A DNA stretch of 64,000 bases from Dermatophilaceae bacterium Sec6.4 (GCA_039636865.1 CP144172.1:186001-250000); one strand, 5' to 3'; shown: positions 25,223-34,783, counted from the stretch's first letter. Notes: generated by a model from the sequence alone, not told the origin. Program-made: numbers and translations.

Positions 25223-25840
25223 GTGAGCAGTCTGGTCGATCGGCTACTGACCCTGAACGCGATCCTGGTGTACGTCGTCGTCGGGCTTCTCGTGTTCGCC
25301 GAGGACGCGCTCTTCGTCGGCTTCGTGCTTCCCGGCGAGACTGCGGCGGTGCTCGGCGGGGTGGTCGCGAGCCAGGGCCGGATCTCCATCGTGGCGATGA
25401 TCGCCATCGTGGTGGCTGCCGCGATCGTGGGGGACACCGTCGGATACGAAGTCGGCCGTCGTTTCGGACCGCGTCTGCTGAATTCCCAGGTCCTCGCCAA
25501 GCGTCAGGAACGACTGAACGACGCGCAGGACTTCCTTCGCCGACGTGGTGGTTGGGCGGTCCTACTGGGTCGGTTCGTCGCGTTCTTCCGCGCGGTGATG
25601 CCTGCGTTGGCCGGAACATCCCGGATGCCGTACCGCCGGTTCCTGGCTTTCAACGCGGTCGGCGGAATCCTGTGGGGCATCGCGTTCGTCATGGTCGGTT
25701 ACCTAGCCGGCAACTCGTACAAGACCGTGGAGTCCTACGTGGGCAAGGGCGCGGCGATCGCGGTAGCGGCCGTCGTCGTGATCGCCCTTGTCGTGTGGCG
25801 GATCCGCAAGCACCGCGCCGAATCCGGCGCGGGAGGTTGA
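25223..25840 (+). CDS. DedA family membrane protein
   Basis: 205 residues from a GTG at 25223 with GAGGACAG just upstream. The SNARE-associated/DedA domain is clear: FAEDALFVGFVLPGETAAVLGG near the N-terminus, GDTVGYEVGRRFG, then the conserved GRFVAFFRAVMPALAGTSRMPYRRFLAFNAVGG. DedA proteins take part in lipid-carrier translocation and membrane-potential homeostasis; some flip undecaprenyl phosphate. A basic tail (WRIRKHRAES) probably lies in the cytoplasm. The stop is four bases from the convergent hydrolase stop. Confidence 0.9.
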   Translation: MSSLVDRLLTLNAILVYVVVGLLVFAEDALFVGFVLPGETAAVLGGVVASQGRISIVAMIAIVVAAAIVGDTVGYEVGRRFGPRLLNSQVLAKRQERLNDAQDFLRRRGGWAVLLGRFVAFFRAVMPALAGTSRMPYRRFLAFNAVGGILWGIAFVMVGYLAGNSYKTVESYVGKGAAIAVAAVVVIALVVWRIRKHRAESGAGG

Positions 25841-25844
25841 CGGG

Positions 25845-26750
25845 TCAGCTACGGATGAAGTCCGCGACGACCCGGCCCAGTTCTGCTCCAGCATCCTCCT
25901 GCAGGAAGTGCCCGGCGTTCTGAATGGTCGGGTGGTTGCGGTTCCGGGCGCCGGGAATCAGCTTCTGCAGGATCGGCCCCATCGCACCGGTGATCGGATC
26001 GCTGTCGCTGAACGGGAGCAGAAACGGCAACTCGCTCGTTGAAAGCACCTGCCACGCAGCGCGGTTGGCCTCACTGGCCGGGTCGTCGGGGCGGGTCGGC
26101 ACCAGGGACGGCATAGCTCGTGGTCCTGCTTTGGAGCGCTCGTCCGGGAAGGGCGCGTCGTAGGCCGCGCGGATCCCCTCAGCCACGGGGCGTGCACAGC
26201 CACCGGCGACCAGCCGCCCGATGTCGAGCAGCTCAGCATTCTCGACCGCGCGGCGGAACGCCCACCAGACCGGCGGCATGTCGAAGTCACCCGTCGGCAG
26301 GCCGGTATTGGCGGCCACCACCCGGGCAAAGCGGTCGGGGTGCTCGGCGACCAGCCGTAGCCCGACGAGCCCGCCCCAGTCCTGCCCGACGAGGGTGACG
26401 TCGTGCAGGTCGAGGTGATCGAAGAGCAGTTCCCTGGTCCACTCGACCAGCCGGGCGTAGGAGTAATCGCTGCGATCGATGGGTTTGTCGGAGCGGCCGA
26501 AACCGACGAGGTCGGGCACCACGCACCGTATCCCACTCTTTACCAGCACCGGGATCACGTGCCGGTAGAGGAAGGACCACGACGGCTCACCATGTAGTAG
26601 CACTGCCACCGGCCCGTCCGCCGGCCCCGCATCGACGTACGCCACACGCAGGGTGCCACCGTCGGGGTCATTGACCTGCGCGTAGGACGGCTCCCACCCG
26701 AAGTCGGGCAGGTTCTCGAAGGCTGAGTCGGGGGTGCGATAGGTCTCCAT
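25845..26750 (-). CDS. Haloalkane-dehalogenase-like alpha/beta hydrolase
   Basis: 301 residues from the ATG at 26750, the family N-terminus (METYRTPDSAFENLPDFGWEP). The frame is open further upstream, but inside the preceding gene. Haloalkane dehalogenase subfamily I features: LLHGEPSWSFLYR with the oxyanion Glu, nucleophile Asp with halide-binding Trp in VGQDWGGL, acid in FSDSDPITG and His in NAGHFLQED. All residues expected for C-halogen hydrolysis are present, so dehalogenation is plausible; an epoxide hydrolase or esterase is less likely. It follows the flavoprotein gene by five bases. Confidence 0.85.
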   Translation of the reverse strand: METYRTPDSAFENLPDFGWEPSYAQVNDPDGGTLRVAYVDAGPADGPVAVLLHGEPSWSFLYRHVIPVLVKSGIRCVVPDLVGFGRSDKPIDRSDYSYARLVEWTRELLFDHLDLHDVTLVGQDWGGLVGLRLVAEHPDRFARVVAANTGLPTGDFDMPPVWWAFRRAVENAELLDIGRLVAGGCARPVAEGIRAAYDAPFPDERSKAGPRAMPSLVPTRPDDPASEANRAAWQVLSTSELPFLLPFSDSDPITGAMGPILQKLIPGARNRNHPTIQNAGHFLQEDAGAELGRVVADFIRS

Positions 26751-26755
26751 CTCAA

Positions 26756-27721
26756 TCAGTCTGCACTGTGCCGCTCCAGGATGGTCTGGCCGAGCAGCAT
26801 CCCCGAGAGCCACGCCGCCTCCACCCTGGGCTTGCTGGACCACGAGTCGCCACACAGTCCGATGCCGTCGTCGCCGAGGTGAAAGGCGCGCTCACGGGTA
26901 CCGGCAGGGTGGGCCACCGACCACCGGTGCACCCGTGACCAGGTCGGCTGATCGCGGATGCCGAGCAATCTCGTCAGCGCCGCGCGCATTGCCGGCTCGG
27001 CGCCTTCCGGGTGGTCGAGGTGCTGCTTCGCGAGCGCCTCACTCGAGTGGGCCACCAGCACCGGGGCGCTGTCACCGCGGCGGCCACCGTCGTCGGCGAT
27101 CCAGGTCAGATGCGGGTCACCGTTGACGAAGGCACCCTCGAAACCTTCACGCCACGAACGGGTTTCCCACCCGGCGAGCAACGCCATGGTCGGCACGTAG
27201 TTGTCGGTGAGCTGCTCCCTTGAGGCCAGGGACGCGTCGAGCAGACGTCGGGCCTGCGGGTCGGGCATCGCGAGCACCACCGTGTCAGCTGACCGCCCGT
27301 CGACCTCGAGGATGCCAGTGCGTCCATCACGGGTCACCACCTCGACGGCGCGGTGTTCTGTTGCCACCCCCGAGGCCAGGTCCTCGACGAGCGAGCGCAA
27401 CCCACCCTGGGCGGCCCAGCGCATCGATCCCTGCTTCGGCTCGCCGCGCTCGCCGTCGTCATACACATCGAAGGTGTCGGTCCATTCGCGGGCCAGACCT
27501 CGCGCCTGCCAGTCGTCAACGACCGCGGCGAACCGGTCGTCGCTGACAGTGAAGTACGACGCACCGGTGTCGACGGGGTGTCCGTCAACGGTGCGCACGG
27601 CCATCCGCCCGCCGAGTCGACGGCCTCGGTCGACCAAGGTGACGTCGATACCGCCGTCCGTCAACACTCGGGCGCACGCAACGCCCGAGATACCTCCACC
27701 GACGACAACCACAGGATCCAT
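26756..27721 (-). CDS. FAD-dependent amine-oxidase-fold protein (renalase-like)
   Basis: 321 residues from the ATG at 27721. The dinucleotide-binding motif VVVVGGGISGVACARVL begins at residue 3, followed by RGRRLGGRMAVRTVDG and DTGASYFTV, the set seen in renalase-like proteins. The C-terminal FAD motif is GIGLCGDSWSSKPRVEAAWLSG. Bacterial renalases oxidise isomeric forms of beta-NAD(P)H; whether this one does is inferred. It is cotranscribed with the haloalkane-dehalogenase-like gene. Confidence 0.82.
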   Translation of the reverse strand: MDPVVVVGGGISGVACARVLTDGGIDVTLVDRGRRLGGRMAVRTVDGHPVDTGASYFTVSDDRFAAVVDDWQARGLAREWTDTFDVYDDGERGEPKQGSMRWAAQGGLRSLVEDLASGVATEHRAVEVVTRDGRTGILEVDGRSADTVVLAMPDPQARRLLDASLASREQLTDNYVPTMALLAGWETRSWREGFEGAFVNGDPHLTWIADDGGRRGDSAPVLVAHSSEALAKQHLDHPEGAEPAMRAALTRLLGIRDQPTWSRVHRWSVAHPAGTRERAFHLGDDGIGLCGDSWSSKPRVEAAWLSGMLLGQTILERHSAD

Positions 27722-28271
27722 GCACTCATCCTGCCTGCCCATCGGTTCGATGTGTTCGAGGGTCCGACGGGCATAGGCCATGACGTCGATCGCCGACCCG
27801 ACCGGTGTCGCGTCACGCTGCGGTGCGGCTACCGCTCAGCACGCAGAAATCTCGCCGGGTAGTTGTTGCGCGCTCACCAACTGCTTGGTCGGGAAGGCAT
27901 GCATCGGACAGATAGGACGCCGTCAATGTCGGGCTCTTCACGCCATCGCTCACGACTCCCTGCGACCACCCAGCCTCACCCAGCAGGTATTCGAATTGCA
28001 CCTCGGGAGTGTCCCTGCCCAGAAACTGCACTGACCACCACAACTGATGTGGGTCAGGGCCCGTGGCCGAAGATCTCGCTATCCGGACACTTTTGAGTCC
28101 TCAGATTCGCTTGAATCGCGGTGTGGTCCACTGTTGTTGGTAGCGTTGGTACCAGCGCGACATCAACGGCGCAGCCTTCGCTGATCATTGGCAATGGGCC
28201 GGCGCCACGATGACAGTCACGTACTGCGGAGTCCAGTAACCACTCTGAACCGACAGTTGCGCGGCAGCTCG
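27722..28271. other. 550-base gene-poor region
   Basis: Between the flavoprotein start and the response-regulator stop, both on the minus strand. It has lower G+C at third positions than neighbouring genes and no complete gene I can defend. The only protein-like reading is on the minus strand around 27813-28103 (separate entry). A second minus frame just upstream (about 28060-28135) is open for some 25 codons in a different phase, as expected for a decayed gene. Confidence 0.45.
27813..28103 (-). pseudogene. Possible remnant of a small gene
   Basis: The minus frame is open from 28100 to the stop at 27813 and reads, in its best part, WWSVQFLGRDTPEVQFEYLL and GEAGWSQGVVSDG, which is compositionally like real protein. 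The only start is a TTG at 28043 without a good ribosome-binding site. I recognise no family. It may be a short hypothetical protein or a truncated 3' end. Confidence 0.3.
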
Positions 28272-28895
28272 TCAGCGGATCAGGCCGCGCGCTTTCGCGG
28301 CGGCGACGGCTGAGGTGCGCGAGTCGACTTCGAGCTTGTCGTAGACATGCACCAGGTGGGTCTTGACGGTGGCCTCGCTGAGGAAGAGTCGCTTGCCGAT
28401 ATCCCTGTTGGACAGCCCTTCTGCGACGAGGCCGAGTACCTCGGTCTCTCGATTGGACAGCGACGTCGCGGGCGCGCGCATCCGGCCCATCAGTCGATGC
28501 ACGATCGCTGGCGCGAGCGCGGACTGCCCGGCCGCCGCCGTCCGTACGGCTGCGGCCAGCTCTTCCGGTGGAGCGTCTTTGAGCAGGTACCCCGAGGCGC
28601 CGGCTTCGATCGCGGCCAGGATGTCGGCGTCGGTTTCATAGGTCGTGAGGATGAGGACCTTCGGGGGGTTCGGCCCCGCGCTGATCGCTGCAGTGGCCTG
28701 TGACCCGTGCATACCGGCTCCGAACTGCAGGTCCATCAGCACCACGTCGACGGGTAACTCGGCGGCGAGGCGGACGGCCTCTTCGGCGGATGCTGCCTCA
28801 GCGATGATCTCGAAATCCGACTCGGTGTCCAACACTGCCCGGAGGCCGGCGCGGACGACGGGGTGGTCGTCCGCGAGGAGTAGCCGGATCGTCAT
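28272..28895 (-). CDS. NarL/FixJ-type response regulator
   Basis: 207 residues. The receiver domain (1-120) has the acidic pair D10-D11 in LADDHPVV, the phosphoacceptor Asp in VVLMDLQFG near residue 55, Thr in LTTYE and Lys in [11 protein letters not shown] LuxR-type HTH follows ([37 protein letters not shown]). Its ATG overlaps the kinase stop by four bases (ATGA). The pair probably controls the divergent ABC transporter, a common arrangement in actinobacteria. Confidence 0.95.
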   Translation of the reverse strand: MTIRLLLADDHPVVRAGLRAVLDTESDFEIIAEAASAEEAVRLAAELPVDVVLMDLQFGAGMHGSQATAAISAGPNPPKVLILTTYETDADILAAIEAGASGYLLKDAPPEELAAAVRTAAAGQSALAPAIVHRLMGRMRAPATSLSNRETEVLGLVAEGLSNRDIGKRLFLSEATVKTHLVHVYDKLEVDSRTSAVAAAKARGLIR

Positions 28896-30127
28896 CTGCG
28901 GCTCACCGAAGGCACTGCCGACGTGCGGGTCTCTTCCGTTTCCGGTCCGATCGGGAAACTGGCGGCTACCGTGGTGCCCTGGCCGGGCTCCGAAGTCAGC
29001 GACCAGGTGCCGCCGAGGGAACGAATGCGCGAGCGCATGGCGGTCAGGCCAAATCCACCGTCGGCGCTCGCGGGCCGCAAAGGCACCGTGGCCGGGTCGA
29101 ACCCGACGCCATCGTCCACCACATCGAGCGCAATACCGAGATCCATGTAGGTCAGTGTCAGCTCGGCGCGACTGGCGCCGGCATGCTGCACGGCGTTGGC
29201 GAGCGCCGACTGGGCGATCCGCAGCAGCCCGACTTCGTACGGCTTCGGCACCTCCCGCGGTTCGCCGACGAGATGGAAGTTCACGCTCAGCCCATCACGC
29301 TCCCGGGTGGTCACAGAGAGTCGGTCCAGAGCCGCGGGCAGCGAGGCGCCATCGAGGTTCATCGGCGTGAGCGCCCGCACCACCCGTCGCGCTTCGGTGA
29401 GGTTGTCCTGCGCGGTCTCCCGGGCGAGCACGACATGCCGGGCCGCAGTTTCGGGCTGATCGGGCAGCGCCCGCTCGGCGGCGCGCAGTAGCAACTGGAT
29501 GCTTGACAGGCCCTGCGCGAGCGTGTCGTGAATCTCACGGGCGAGCCGCTCCCGCTCGGCAAGGACACCGGCTCCGCGCTCAGCGACAGCGAGGTCGTTG
29601 CGGGTCTCGCGTAACTGCTCGATCAGCCGACGTCGTTGCTCACTCTCACGGTAGAGGGCTTGATAGCCACGCACGACAGCGATGGCGACGGCCGCGCCGA
29701 GTACCGGACCGATGATCGCACCGAGCGCGAAACTGCCCAGGTGCCAGATAAATCCGACAATCGCGACCACTGTGGTCGCGACAACGGCGGCCAGACCCCA
29801 CTTCCCCGGCAGGAGGTGCAGTTGCAGGAAGAAGAGCGGGAACGCGATCCAGACACCATCCGGGGTCAACACGAGCAACACCAACCAGGCCGCTCCCAGC
29901 GCGGCCAGCCAGTAGGCCGCAGCGGTGCGCGAGCTTCGTACTGAGGGCAGCAACGACCCGGCCGCGTAGACGAGGCCCATCAGCGCAGCCGCGCCGAGGA
30001 CCGCCGGGGCTCGACTCGCGCCGTCGGCGAAGGCTCGCGCGACGGCGAGTATCAGCAGTCCCGCCAGCAGCAGGTGCAGGCAGATACGCAGTAGCTGAAG
30101 CGGCTTGTCCAACGTCAGTGGAGTCAC
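28892..30127 (-). CDS. Sensor histidine kinase (HisKA_3, DesK/NarX type)
   Basis: About 411 residues from a GTG at 30127, chosen because GGGAGG lies 11 bases upstream; TTG 30151 and GTG 30139 are alternatives. Five or six N-terminal helices (about 1-150) form a membrane sensor without an obvious extracellular domain. A coiled segment ([17 protein letters not shown]) leads to the dimerisation domain with the phosphorylated His in [13 protein letters not shown]. The ATPase has N-box [17 protein letters not shown] and [11 protein letters not shown]. It phosphorylates the overlapping response regulator. The signal is unknown. Confidence 0.92.
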   Translation of the reverse strand: MTPLTLDKPLQLLRICLHLLLAGLLILAVARAFADGASRAPAVLGAAALMGLVYAAGSLLPSVRSSRTAAAYWLAALGAAWLVLLVLTPDGVWIAFPLFFLQLHLLPGKWGLAAVVATTVVAIVGFIWHLGSFALGAIIGPVLGAAVAIAVVRGYQALYRESEQRRRLIEQLRETRNDLAVAERGAGVLAERERLAREIHDTLAQGLSSIQLLLRAAERALPDQPETAARHVVLARETAQDNLTEARRVVRALTPMNLDGASLPAALDRLSVTTRERDGLSVNFHLVGEPREVPKPYEVGLLRIAQSALANAVQHAGASRAELTLTYMDLGIALDVVDDGVGFDPATVPLRPASADGGFGLTAMRSRIRSLGGTWSLTSEPGQGTTVAASFPIGPETEETRTSAVPSVSRR

Positions 30128-30309
30128 GGCTGAGGACACCTCCCGGGCCAATTCTGCCGTGGCATCGAGGCAGGCGCATCCATCGAAAGGTGGATTCTCA
30201 CATCGTCAATTCGTCACTGCGAGATAGATCTGCCGCGCGATGGAACCGGCTGCGAATCGCAGCAGAGTGGAGGGCACACCAATCATCGAGCGAAAGGAAC
30301 CACAGCCTC

Positions 30310-31380
30310 ATGTTCGTCGCGTGGAGGGATTTACGGTCTGCCAAGGGGCGGTTCGCACTGATGGGGACCGTCGTCATCCTGATGACGCTACTGGTTGTGA
30401 TCCTGTCGGGCCTGACGGCGGGGTTGGGCAAGCAGAGTACGTCGGCGATCACCGGATTGTCGGCGGACCACATCACCTTCGCCGTGCCGTCGGGAAGTGG
30501 CGGACCGTCGTTCACCGAGTCGATGGTGACGCAGGCGCAGTGGCAGCAGCTCGCGAAGGCACCCGGCGTGCGCAGCGCGCATCCGCTCGGCATCACTTCG
30601 GTGAAGGCGAGCACGACCGGCGATGCGCGCACGGCTGGGCTGTCCGCGTTTGGCGTACAACCCACGTCCGGTATAGCTCCGGGCCCGGTCTCCCCCGGCA
30701 GCGTGGTGTTGTCCACCGGGGCGGCAGAGGCGCTGTCGGTGAGTCAGGGTGACCAGATCGTGGTGTCCGGGCGCGCGTTGACGGTCGCCGCGGTCGCCGG
30801 GGATGCCTCCTTCAGTCACACGCCGGTGGTGTGGATGAGCCTGGTCGACTGGCAGCGACTCTCACCAGGAGCGGGTAACCGCGCCACGGTGGTCGCGGTG
30901 ACCACCGACTCGACCTCGAGTCTGGCGGCGACTGACAAGCGGCTGGGCACGGACACCATCGCCAAGAGCGACTCGCTGGCGGCGATCGGCTCCTACTCTT
31001 CGGAGAACGGGTCGCTGCAGATGATGCGCGGGTTGCTCTTCGCAATCTCTGCCCTGGTGATCGGCGCGTTCTTCACGGTCTGGACAATCCAGCGCAGCCG
31101 CGACATCGCCATCTTGAAGGCACTCGGCGCGACCACGCGCTACTTACTCCGTGACGCACTCGGTCAGGCAGTGGTGCTGCTCGTCGGCGGCACATTGGTC
31201 GGTTCCGCGTTGGCAGCAGGGCTTGGGGCGCTGGCCTCCGGAACGGTGCCGTTCGTACTCAGCGCAAGCACCGTGCTCTTCCCTGCGGCGGTGATGATCG
31301 CGCTCGGTGCGGTCGGCGCAGCCCTGTCCGTACGTCGCATCACCTCGGTCGATCCGCTGACCGCCCTGTCCGGCCACTGA
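30310..31380 (+). CDS. ABC transporter permease (FtsX/MacB-like)
   Basis: 356 residues from the ATG at 30310, preceded by GAAAGGA. One N-terminal helix (ALMGTVVILMTLLVVILSGL) is followed by an extracytoplasmic MacB-like domain of about 200 residues and an FtsX core with three more helices (LLFAISALVIGAFFTVWTI; RSRDIAILKALGATTRYLL is the coupling segment). The type VII mechanotransmission family exports peptides, antibiotics or lipoproteins. It is cotranscribed with the ATPase 26 bases downstream and is divergent from the two-component genes. Confidence 0.88.
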   Translation: MFVAWRDLRSAKGRFALMGTVVILMTLLVVILSGLTAGLGKQSTSAITGLSADHITFAVPSGSGGPSFTESMVTQAQWQQLAKAPGVRSAHPLGITSVKASTTGDARTAGLSAFGVQPTSGIAPGPVSPGSVVLSTGAAEALSVSQGDQIVVSGRALTVAAVAGDASFSHTPVVWMSLVDWQRLSPGAGNRATVVAVTTDSTSSLAATDKRLGTDTIAKSDSLAAIGSYSSENGSLQMMRGLLFAISALVIGAFFTVWTIQRSRDIAILKALGATTRYLLRDALGQAVVLLVGGTLVGSALAAGLGALASGTVPFVLSASTVLFPAAVMIALGAVGAALSVRRITSVDPLTALSGH

Positions 31381-31406
31381 CCCTGACTCTCCCGAAAGGC
31401 ACTCGC

Positions 31407-32096
31407 ATGAGCTTGCACCTGTCCGACGTCACCCTGACCTACCCCGACGGCGATTCCCGCCTGACCGCGCTCGACAATGTGAGCCTCGACGTACCGGCAG
31501 GACGCGTCACTGCCGTGATCGGCCCGTCCGGCTCCGGTAAATCGAGCCTGCTGGCAGTCGCAGCCACCCTGGTCACCCCCGACAATGGAAAGGTCGTCAT
31601 CGACGGCATCTCCACCGCGGGCAAGGACCGCAATGAGCTGACTGAGCTGCGCCGCCGCAAGGTCGGAATTGTCTTCCAACAACCCAACCTGCTCGCGTCG
31701 CTCACCGCCATCGAGCAGTTGGAGGTGATGGCGCACATCGACGGCCGGTCCCCTCGGGAAGTTACTGCTCGGGCGCGGGAGCTGCTGGACCAGGTTGGGT
31801 TGGCGCGCAAGGCGAACAGTCGCCCCGGGCACCTCTCGGGTGGGGAGCAACAGCGGGTGAATATCGCCCGCGCGCTGATGAACAATCCTGCCGTGCTGCT
31901 CGTCGATGAACCGACCAGCGCGTTGGACCAGGAACGCGGCGCCGAGATCATCGACCTCTTCACCACGATCACCCACCGCGACGGAATCGCGACCGTCCTT
32001 GTCACCCACGACCGGGCCCACCTGGGCGGGATGGACGCCATGTACGAGGTAGTCGACGGCCGGCTTCGCGCACTCACCGCTGCGTCGAGGTCCTAA
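31407..32096 (+). CDS. ABC transporter ATP-binding protein (LolD/MacB type)
   Basis: 229 residues, single nucleotide-binding domain. Walker A GPSGSGKSS, Q-loop VFQQPNLLASL, signature LSGGEQQRV, Walker B VLLVDEPTSALD and the switch His in LVTHDRAHL are all intact. Its subgroup pairs with FtsX-like permeases such as the one just upstream. The likely role is energising export or resistance to envelope-active compounds; this is inference from family and from the adjacent sensor kinase. Confidence 0.93.
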   Translation: MSLHLSDVTLTYPDGDSRLTALDNVSLDVPAGRVTAVIGPSGSGKSSLLAVAATLVTPDNGKVVIDGISTAGKDRNELTELRRRKVGIVFQQPNLLASLTAIEQLEVMAHIDGRSPREVTARARELLDQVGLARKANSRPGHLSGGEQQRVNIARALMNNPAVLLVDEPTSALDQERGAEIIDLFTTITHRDGIATVLVTHDRAHLGGMDAMYEVVDGRLRALTAASRS

Positions 32097-32139
32097 TCCG
32101 CCAACTTCAGTGCCTGGACGACAAGTACTGAGGCTTGAG

Positions 32140-32156
32140 TACTACAAACAGTAGTA
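32140..32156. promoter_or_regulatory. BlaI/MecI-type operator in front of cydA
   Basis: Dyad TACTAC (32140-32145), spacer AAACA, GTAGTA (32151-32156), 43 bases before the cydA GTG. It overlaps TAATGT (32155-32160), a good -10. BlaI/MecI-family repressors bind dyads of this TACTA/TAGTA type, and a BlaI homologue is encoded at the end of the same gene run. Confidence 0.65.
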
Positions 32157-32199
32157 ATGTGGTGGTGCACCCACAACCGCATGCCGAGAGGGCACACCC

Positions 32200-33666
32200 G
32201 TGAGCAACCTGGACCTCGCACGGTGGCAGTTCGCCATCACGACCGTCTACCACTTTCTCTTTGTTCCCATCACGATCGGCTTGTCAGCGATGGTGGCCGG
32301 CTTCGAGACTCAGTGGCTGCGCAAGCGGAACCCCGAGATGCTGCGGCTGGCCAAGTTCTTCGGCAAATTGCTGCTGATCAACTTCGCGCTCGGGCTGGTG
32401 ACCGGCATCGTGCAGGAGTTCCAGTTCGGCATGAACTGGTCGGCGTACAGCCGCTTCTACGGCGACATCTTCGGCGCGCCGCTGGCGTTCGAGGCGCTGC
32501 TCGCATTCTTCCTCGAGTCCACGTTCCTCGGAATCTGGATCTTCGGGTGGGGCCGGATCCCGGAGAAGCTGCACGCCGCGTGCATGTGGCTGGTGCACAT
32601 CGGCACGCTGCTCTCGGCCTACTTCATCCTCGCCGCGAACTCCTTCATGCAGCACCCCGTCGGCTGGAAGTACAACCCCACAACCGGCCGCGCCGAGCTG
32701 ACCGACTTCGTCGCCGTGCTGATGAACAAGGTGCAACTGGTGACGTTCCCGCATGTCATCGCCAGCGCCTACCTCGTCGGCGGCGGCGTCGTGATGGGCG
32801 TCGGACTGTGGCTGCTGCACAAGCACCGTGGCACCAAGGATTCGCAGATGTACCGCAAGGCCGCCCGCATCGGCGCAGTCGTGACGCTGATTGCGGGGGT
32901 CGGGGTCGCGGTCAGCGGGGACATCCAGGGCAAGATCATGACCGAGGTCCAGCCGATGAAGATGGCCGCGGCCGAAGCGCTCTACACGACTCAGAACAGC
33001 TGCGCCCCCTTCTCGCTCTTCACCGTCGGCTCCCTCAACGGACAGTCCGAGAAGGCCTCCGTCAAGGTGCCGTGCGCCCTGTCCTTCCTGGCCACCGGCA
33101 GCATCAACGGCAAGGTCGACGGCATCAACGACCTCAAGAAATCGCTGCCCGCACAGCTACAGAGGCAGGCTCGCGCTGACGGCATCCCCGCGCAGTACAG
33201 CCAGCCCGCCGACGCGGTCTACACCCCCAATATCCCGCTGGCCTATTGGAGCTTCCGGCTGATGATCGGCGTCGGGATGGCGTCCACCGTCGTCGCGCTC
33301 GGCGTCCTGTGGATCACCCGCAAGGGCCGCACCACGCTGGCCAAACCGTGGGTTTGGGTGGGCATCCTCGTGCCGCTGCTGCCGGTCTTCGGCAACTCCT
33401 TCGGCTGGATCTTCACCGAGACCGGGCGCCAGCCATGGCTGGTCTACGGGGTGATGACCACCGCGACCGGCGTCTCGAACGTCGGCGCAGCCACCGTGCT
33501 GACCTCGATGGTCGTCTACACGCTGCTGTATGCCGCGCTCGCTGTCGTCGAGATCAAGCTCTTCCTCGACTACACGCGCCGCGGTGCCGATCCTGCGCCG
33601 CCGGAAGATGGCAGCGCCTCCGACAGCGAGCACGACGCACCCGCACCCGTCTCCTTCGTCTACTGA
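32200..33666 (+). CDS. cydA: Cytochrome bd quinol oxidase subunit I
   Basis: 488 residues from a GTG at 32200, with GAGAGGG upstream. Family landmarks: haem-ligand His18 in TTVYHFLFVP, LESTFLGIWIFGWGRIP, the His in TFPHVIASAYLVGGG, and the GRQPW motif. The Q-loop is of the short type (about residues 250-330), with an insert containing two Cys residues rather than the long E. coli form. Nine or so membrane helices. It oxidises menaquinol and reduces oxygen to water without proton pumping, giving high oxygen affinity. First gene of cydA-cydB-cydDC-blaI. Confidence 0.96.
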   Translation: MSNLDLARWQFAITTVYHFLFVPITIGLSAMVAGFETQWLRKRNPEMLRLAKFFGKLLLINFALGLVTGIVQEFQFGMNWSAYSRFYGDIFGAPLAFEALLAFFLESTFLGIWIFGWGRIPEKLHAACMWLVHIGTLLSAYFILAANSFMQHPVGWKYNPTTGRAELTDFVAVLMNKVQLVTFPHVIASAYLVGGGVVMGVGLWLLHKHRGTKDSQMYRKAARIGAVVTLIAGVGVAVSGDIQGKIMTEVQPMKMAAAEALYTTQNSCAPFSLFTVGSLNGQSEKASVKVPCALSFLATGSINGKVDGINDLKKSLPAQLQRQARADGIPAQYSQPADAVYTPNIPLAYWSFRLMIGVGMASTVVALGVLWITRKGRTTLAKPWVWVGILVPLLPVFGNSFGWIFTETGRQPWLVYGVMTTATGVSNVGAATVLTSMVVYTLLYAALAVVEIKLFLDYTRRGADPAPPEDGSASDSEHDAPAPVSFVY

Positions 33667-33694
33667 CCCGGCAACCGGAAAAGGACTACGACAC

Positions 33695-34783
33695 ATGTCT
33701 CTGGAAACGTTCTGGTTCATCCTCATCGGGGTGCTGTGGACCGGCTACCTGGTGCTCGAAGGCTTCGACTTCGGCGTCGGGATGCTGCTCGGCATCCTCG
33801 GCCACGACTCCCCTGCCACCCCGAACTCACCCGGCGAAGACGCGGGCACCCGCAAACGAGTGCTGCTCAACGCGATCGGTCCGTTCTGGGATGGGAACGA
33901 AGTGTGGCTGATCACCGCCGGCGGTGCGACGTTCGCCGCGTTCCCCGCCTGGTACGCCTCGATGTTCAGCGGCTTCTACCTCGCGTTCCTGCTGCTCGTC
34001 GTCGCGCTCATCCTGCGCAACATGGGCCTGGACTACCGCCACAAGCGCAGCGGCGCTACCTGGCAACGCCGCTGGGACATCATCATCATCACCTGCTCGG
34101 TGCTCGCGCCGCTGCTGGTCGGCGTGGCGCTGACCAACCTGGTGCGCGGCGTCCCGTTGGACAAAGCGGGCGACTTCACCGGCACCCTGCTCACGCTGCT
34201 CAACCCGTGGAGCCTGCTCGGCGGGTTGACCATCGTCGCGCTCAGCCTCACCCACGGCTGCTTCTTCATCGCGCTGAAGACCGACGGCCAGATCCGCCAC
34301 GACGCCCGCGCGCTCGGCACCAAGGCCGGGCTGGTCTCCGCCGGCCTCGCAGTCGTGTTGCTCGCCTGGGTCAACGTGCACACCGGCACCACCTGGTCGT
34401 GGATCACCGCAGCCGTCGGCGCTGTCGCTCTGCTCGGTGCGCTGGCCGCAAACCTGCGCGGGCGGGAAGGATTCGCCTTCTCCGGCACGATGCTCACCAT
34501 CGGTTTGGCAACCGCCACCTACTTCCTCGCGCTCTTCCCCGACGTGATGCCGAGCACGACGAACGCGGCCTACTCCCTCACCGTCACCAACGCCTCCAGC
34601 TCGCACTTGACGCTGCAGATCATGACCGGCGCCGCCCTGGTGATGACACCGATAGTGATCGTCTACTCAGCCTGGAGCTACTGGATCTTCCGCAAGCGGA
34701 TCACAGCGGACACCATTGGGGTCAAACACGATCCTCTTACCCCGCTAGCTCCGTCAGAGCCACTCGCCGAAGCCCCGCACTGA
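33695..34783 (+). CDS. cydB: Cytochrome bd quinol oxidase subunit II
   Basis: 362 residues from the ATG at 33695, 28 bases after cydA. N-terminal FWFILIGVLWTGYLVLEGFDFGVGML is diagnostic, followed by GPFWDGNEVWLITAGGATFAAFP and NPWSLLGGL. About nine membrane helices. It pairs with CydA to form the oxidase core and carries no haem itself. The stop overlaps the cydDC start by one base (TGATG). Confidence 0.96.
   Translation: MSLETFWFILIGVLWTGYLVLEGFDFGVGMLLGILGHDSPATPNSPGEDAGTRKRVLLNAIGPFWDGNEVWLITAGGATFAAFPAWYASMFSGFYLAFLLLVVALILRNMGLDYRHKRSGATWQRRWDIIIITCSVLAPLLVGVALTNLVRGVPLDKAGDFTGTLLTLLNPWSLLGGLTIVALSLTHGCFFIALKTDGQIRHDARALGTKAGLVSAGLAVVLLAWVNVHTGTTWSWITAAVGAVALLGALAANLRGREGFAFSGTMLTIGLATATYFLALFPDVMPSTTNAAYSLTVTNASSSHLTLQIMTGAALVMTPIVIVYSAWSYWIFRKRITADTIGVKHDPLTPLAPSEPLAEAPH

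Noticed and set aside
27745..27765. GGTTCGATG-like T-loop suggesting a tRNA
   Set aside because: No cloverleaf can be drawn around it; it lies at the 5' edge of the flavoprotein gene.
33736..34782. Upstream extension of cydDC to 33736
   Set aside because: This part overlaps cydB in another frame and reads as Arg/Pro-rich sequence without a family match; the ATG at 34783 overlaps the cydB stop and begins the family N-terminus.
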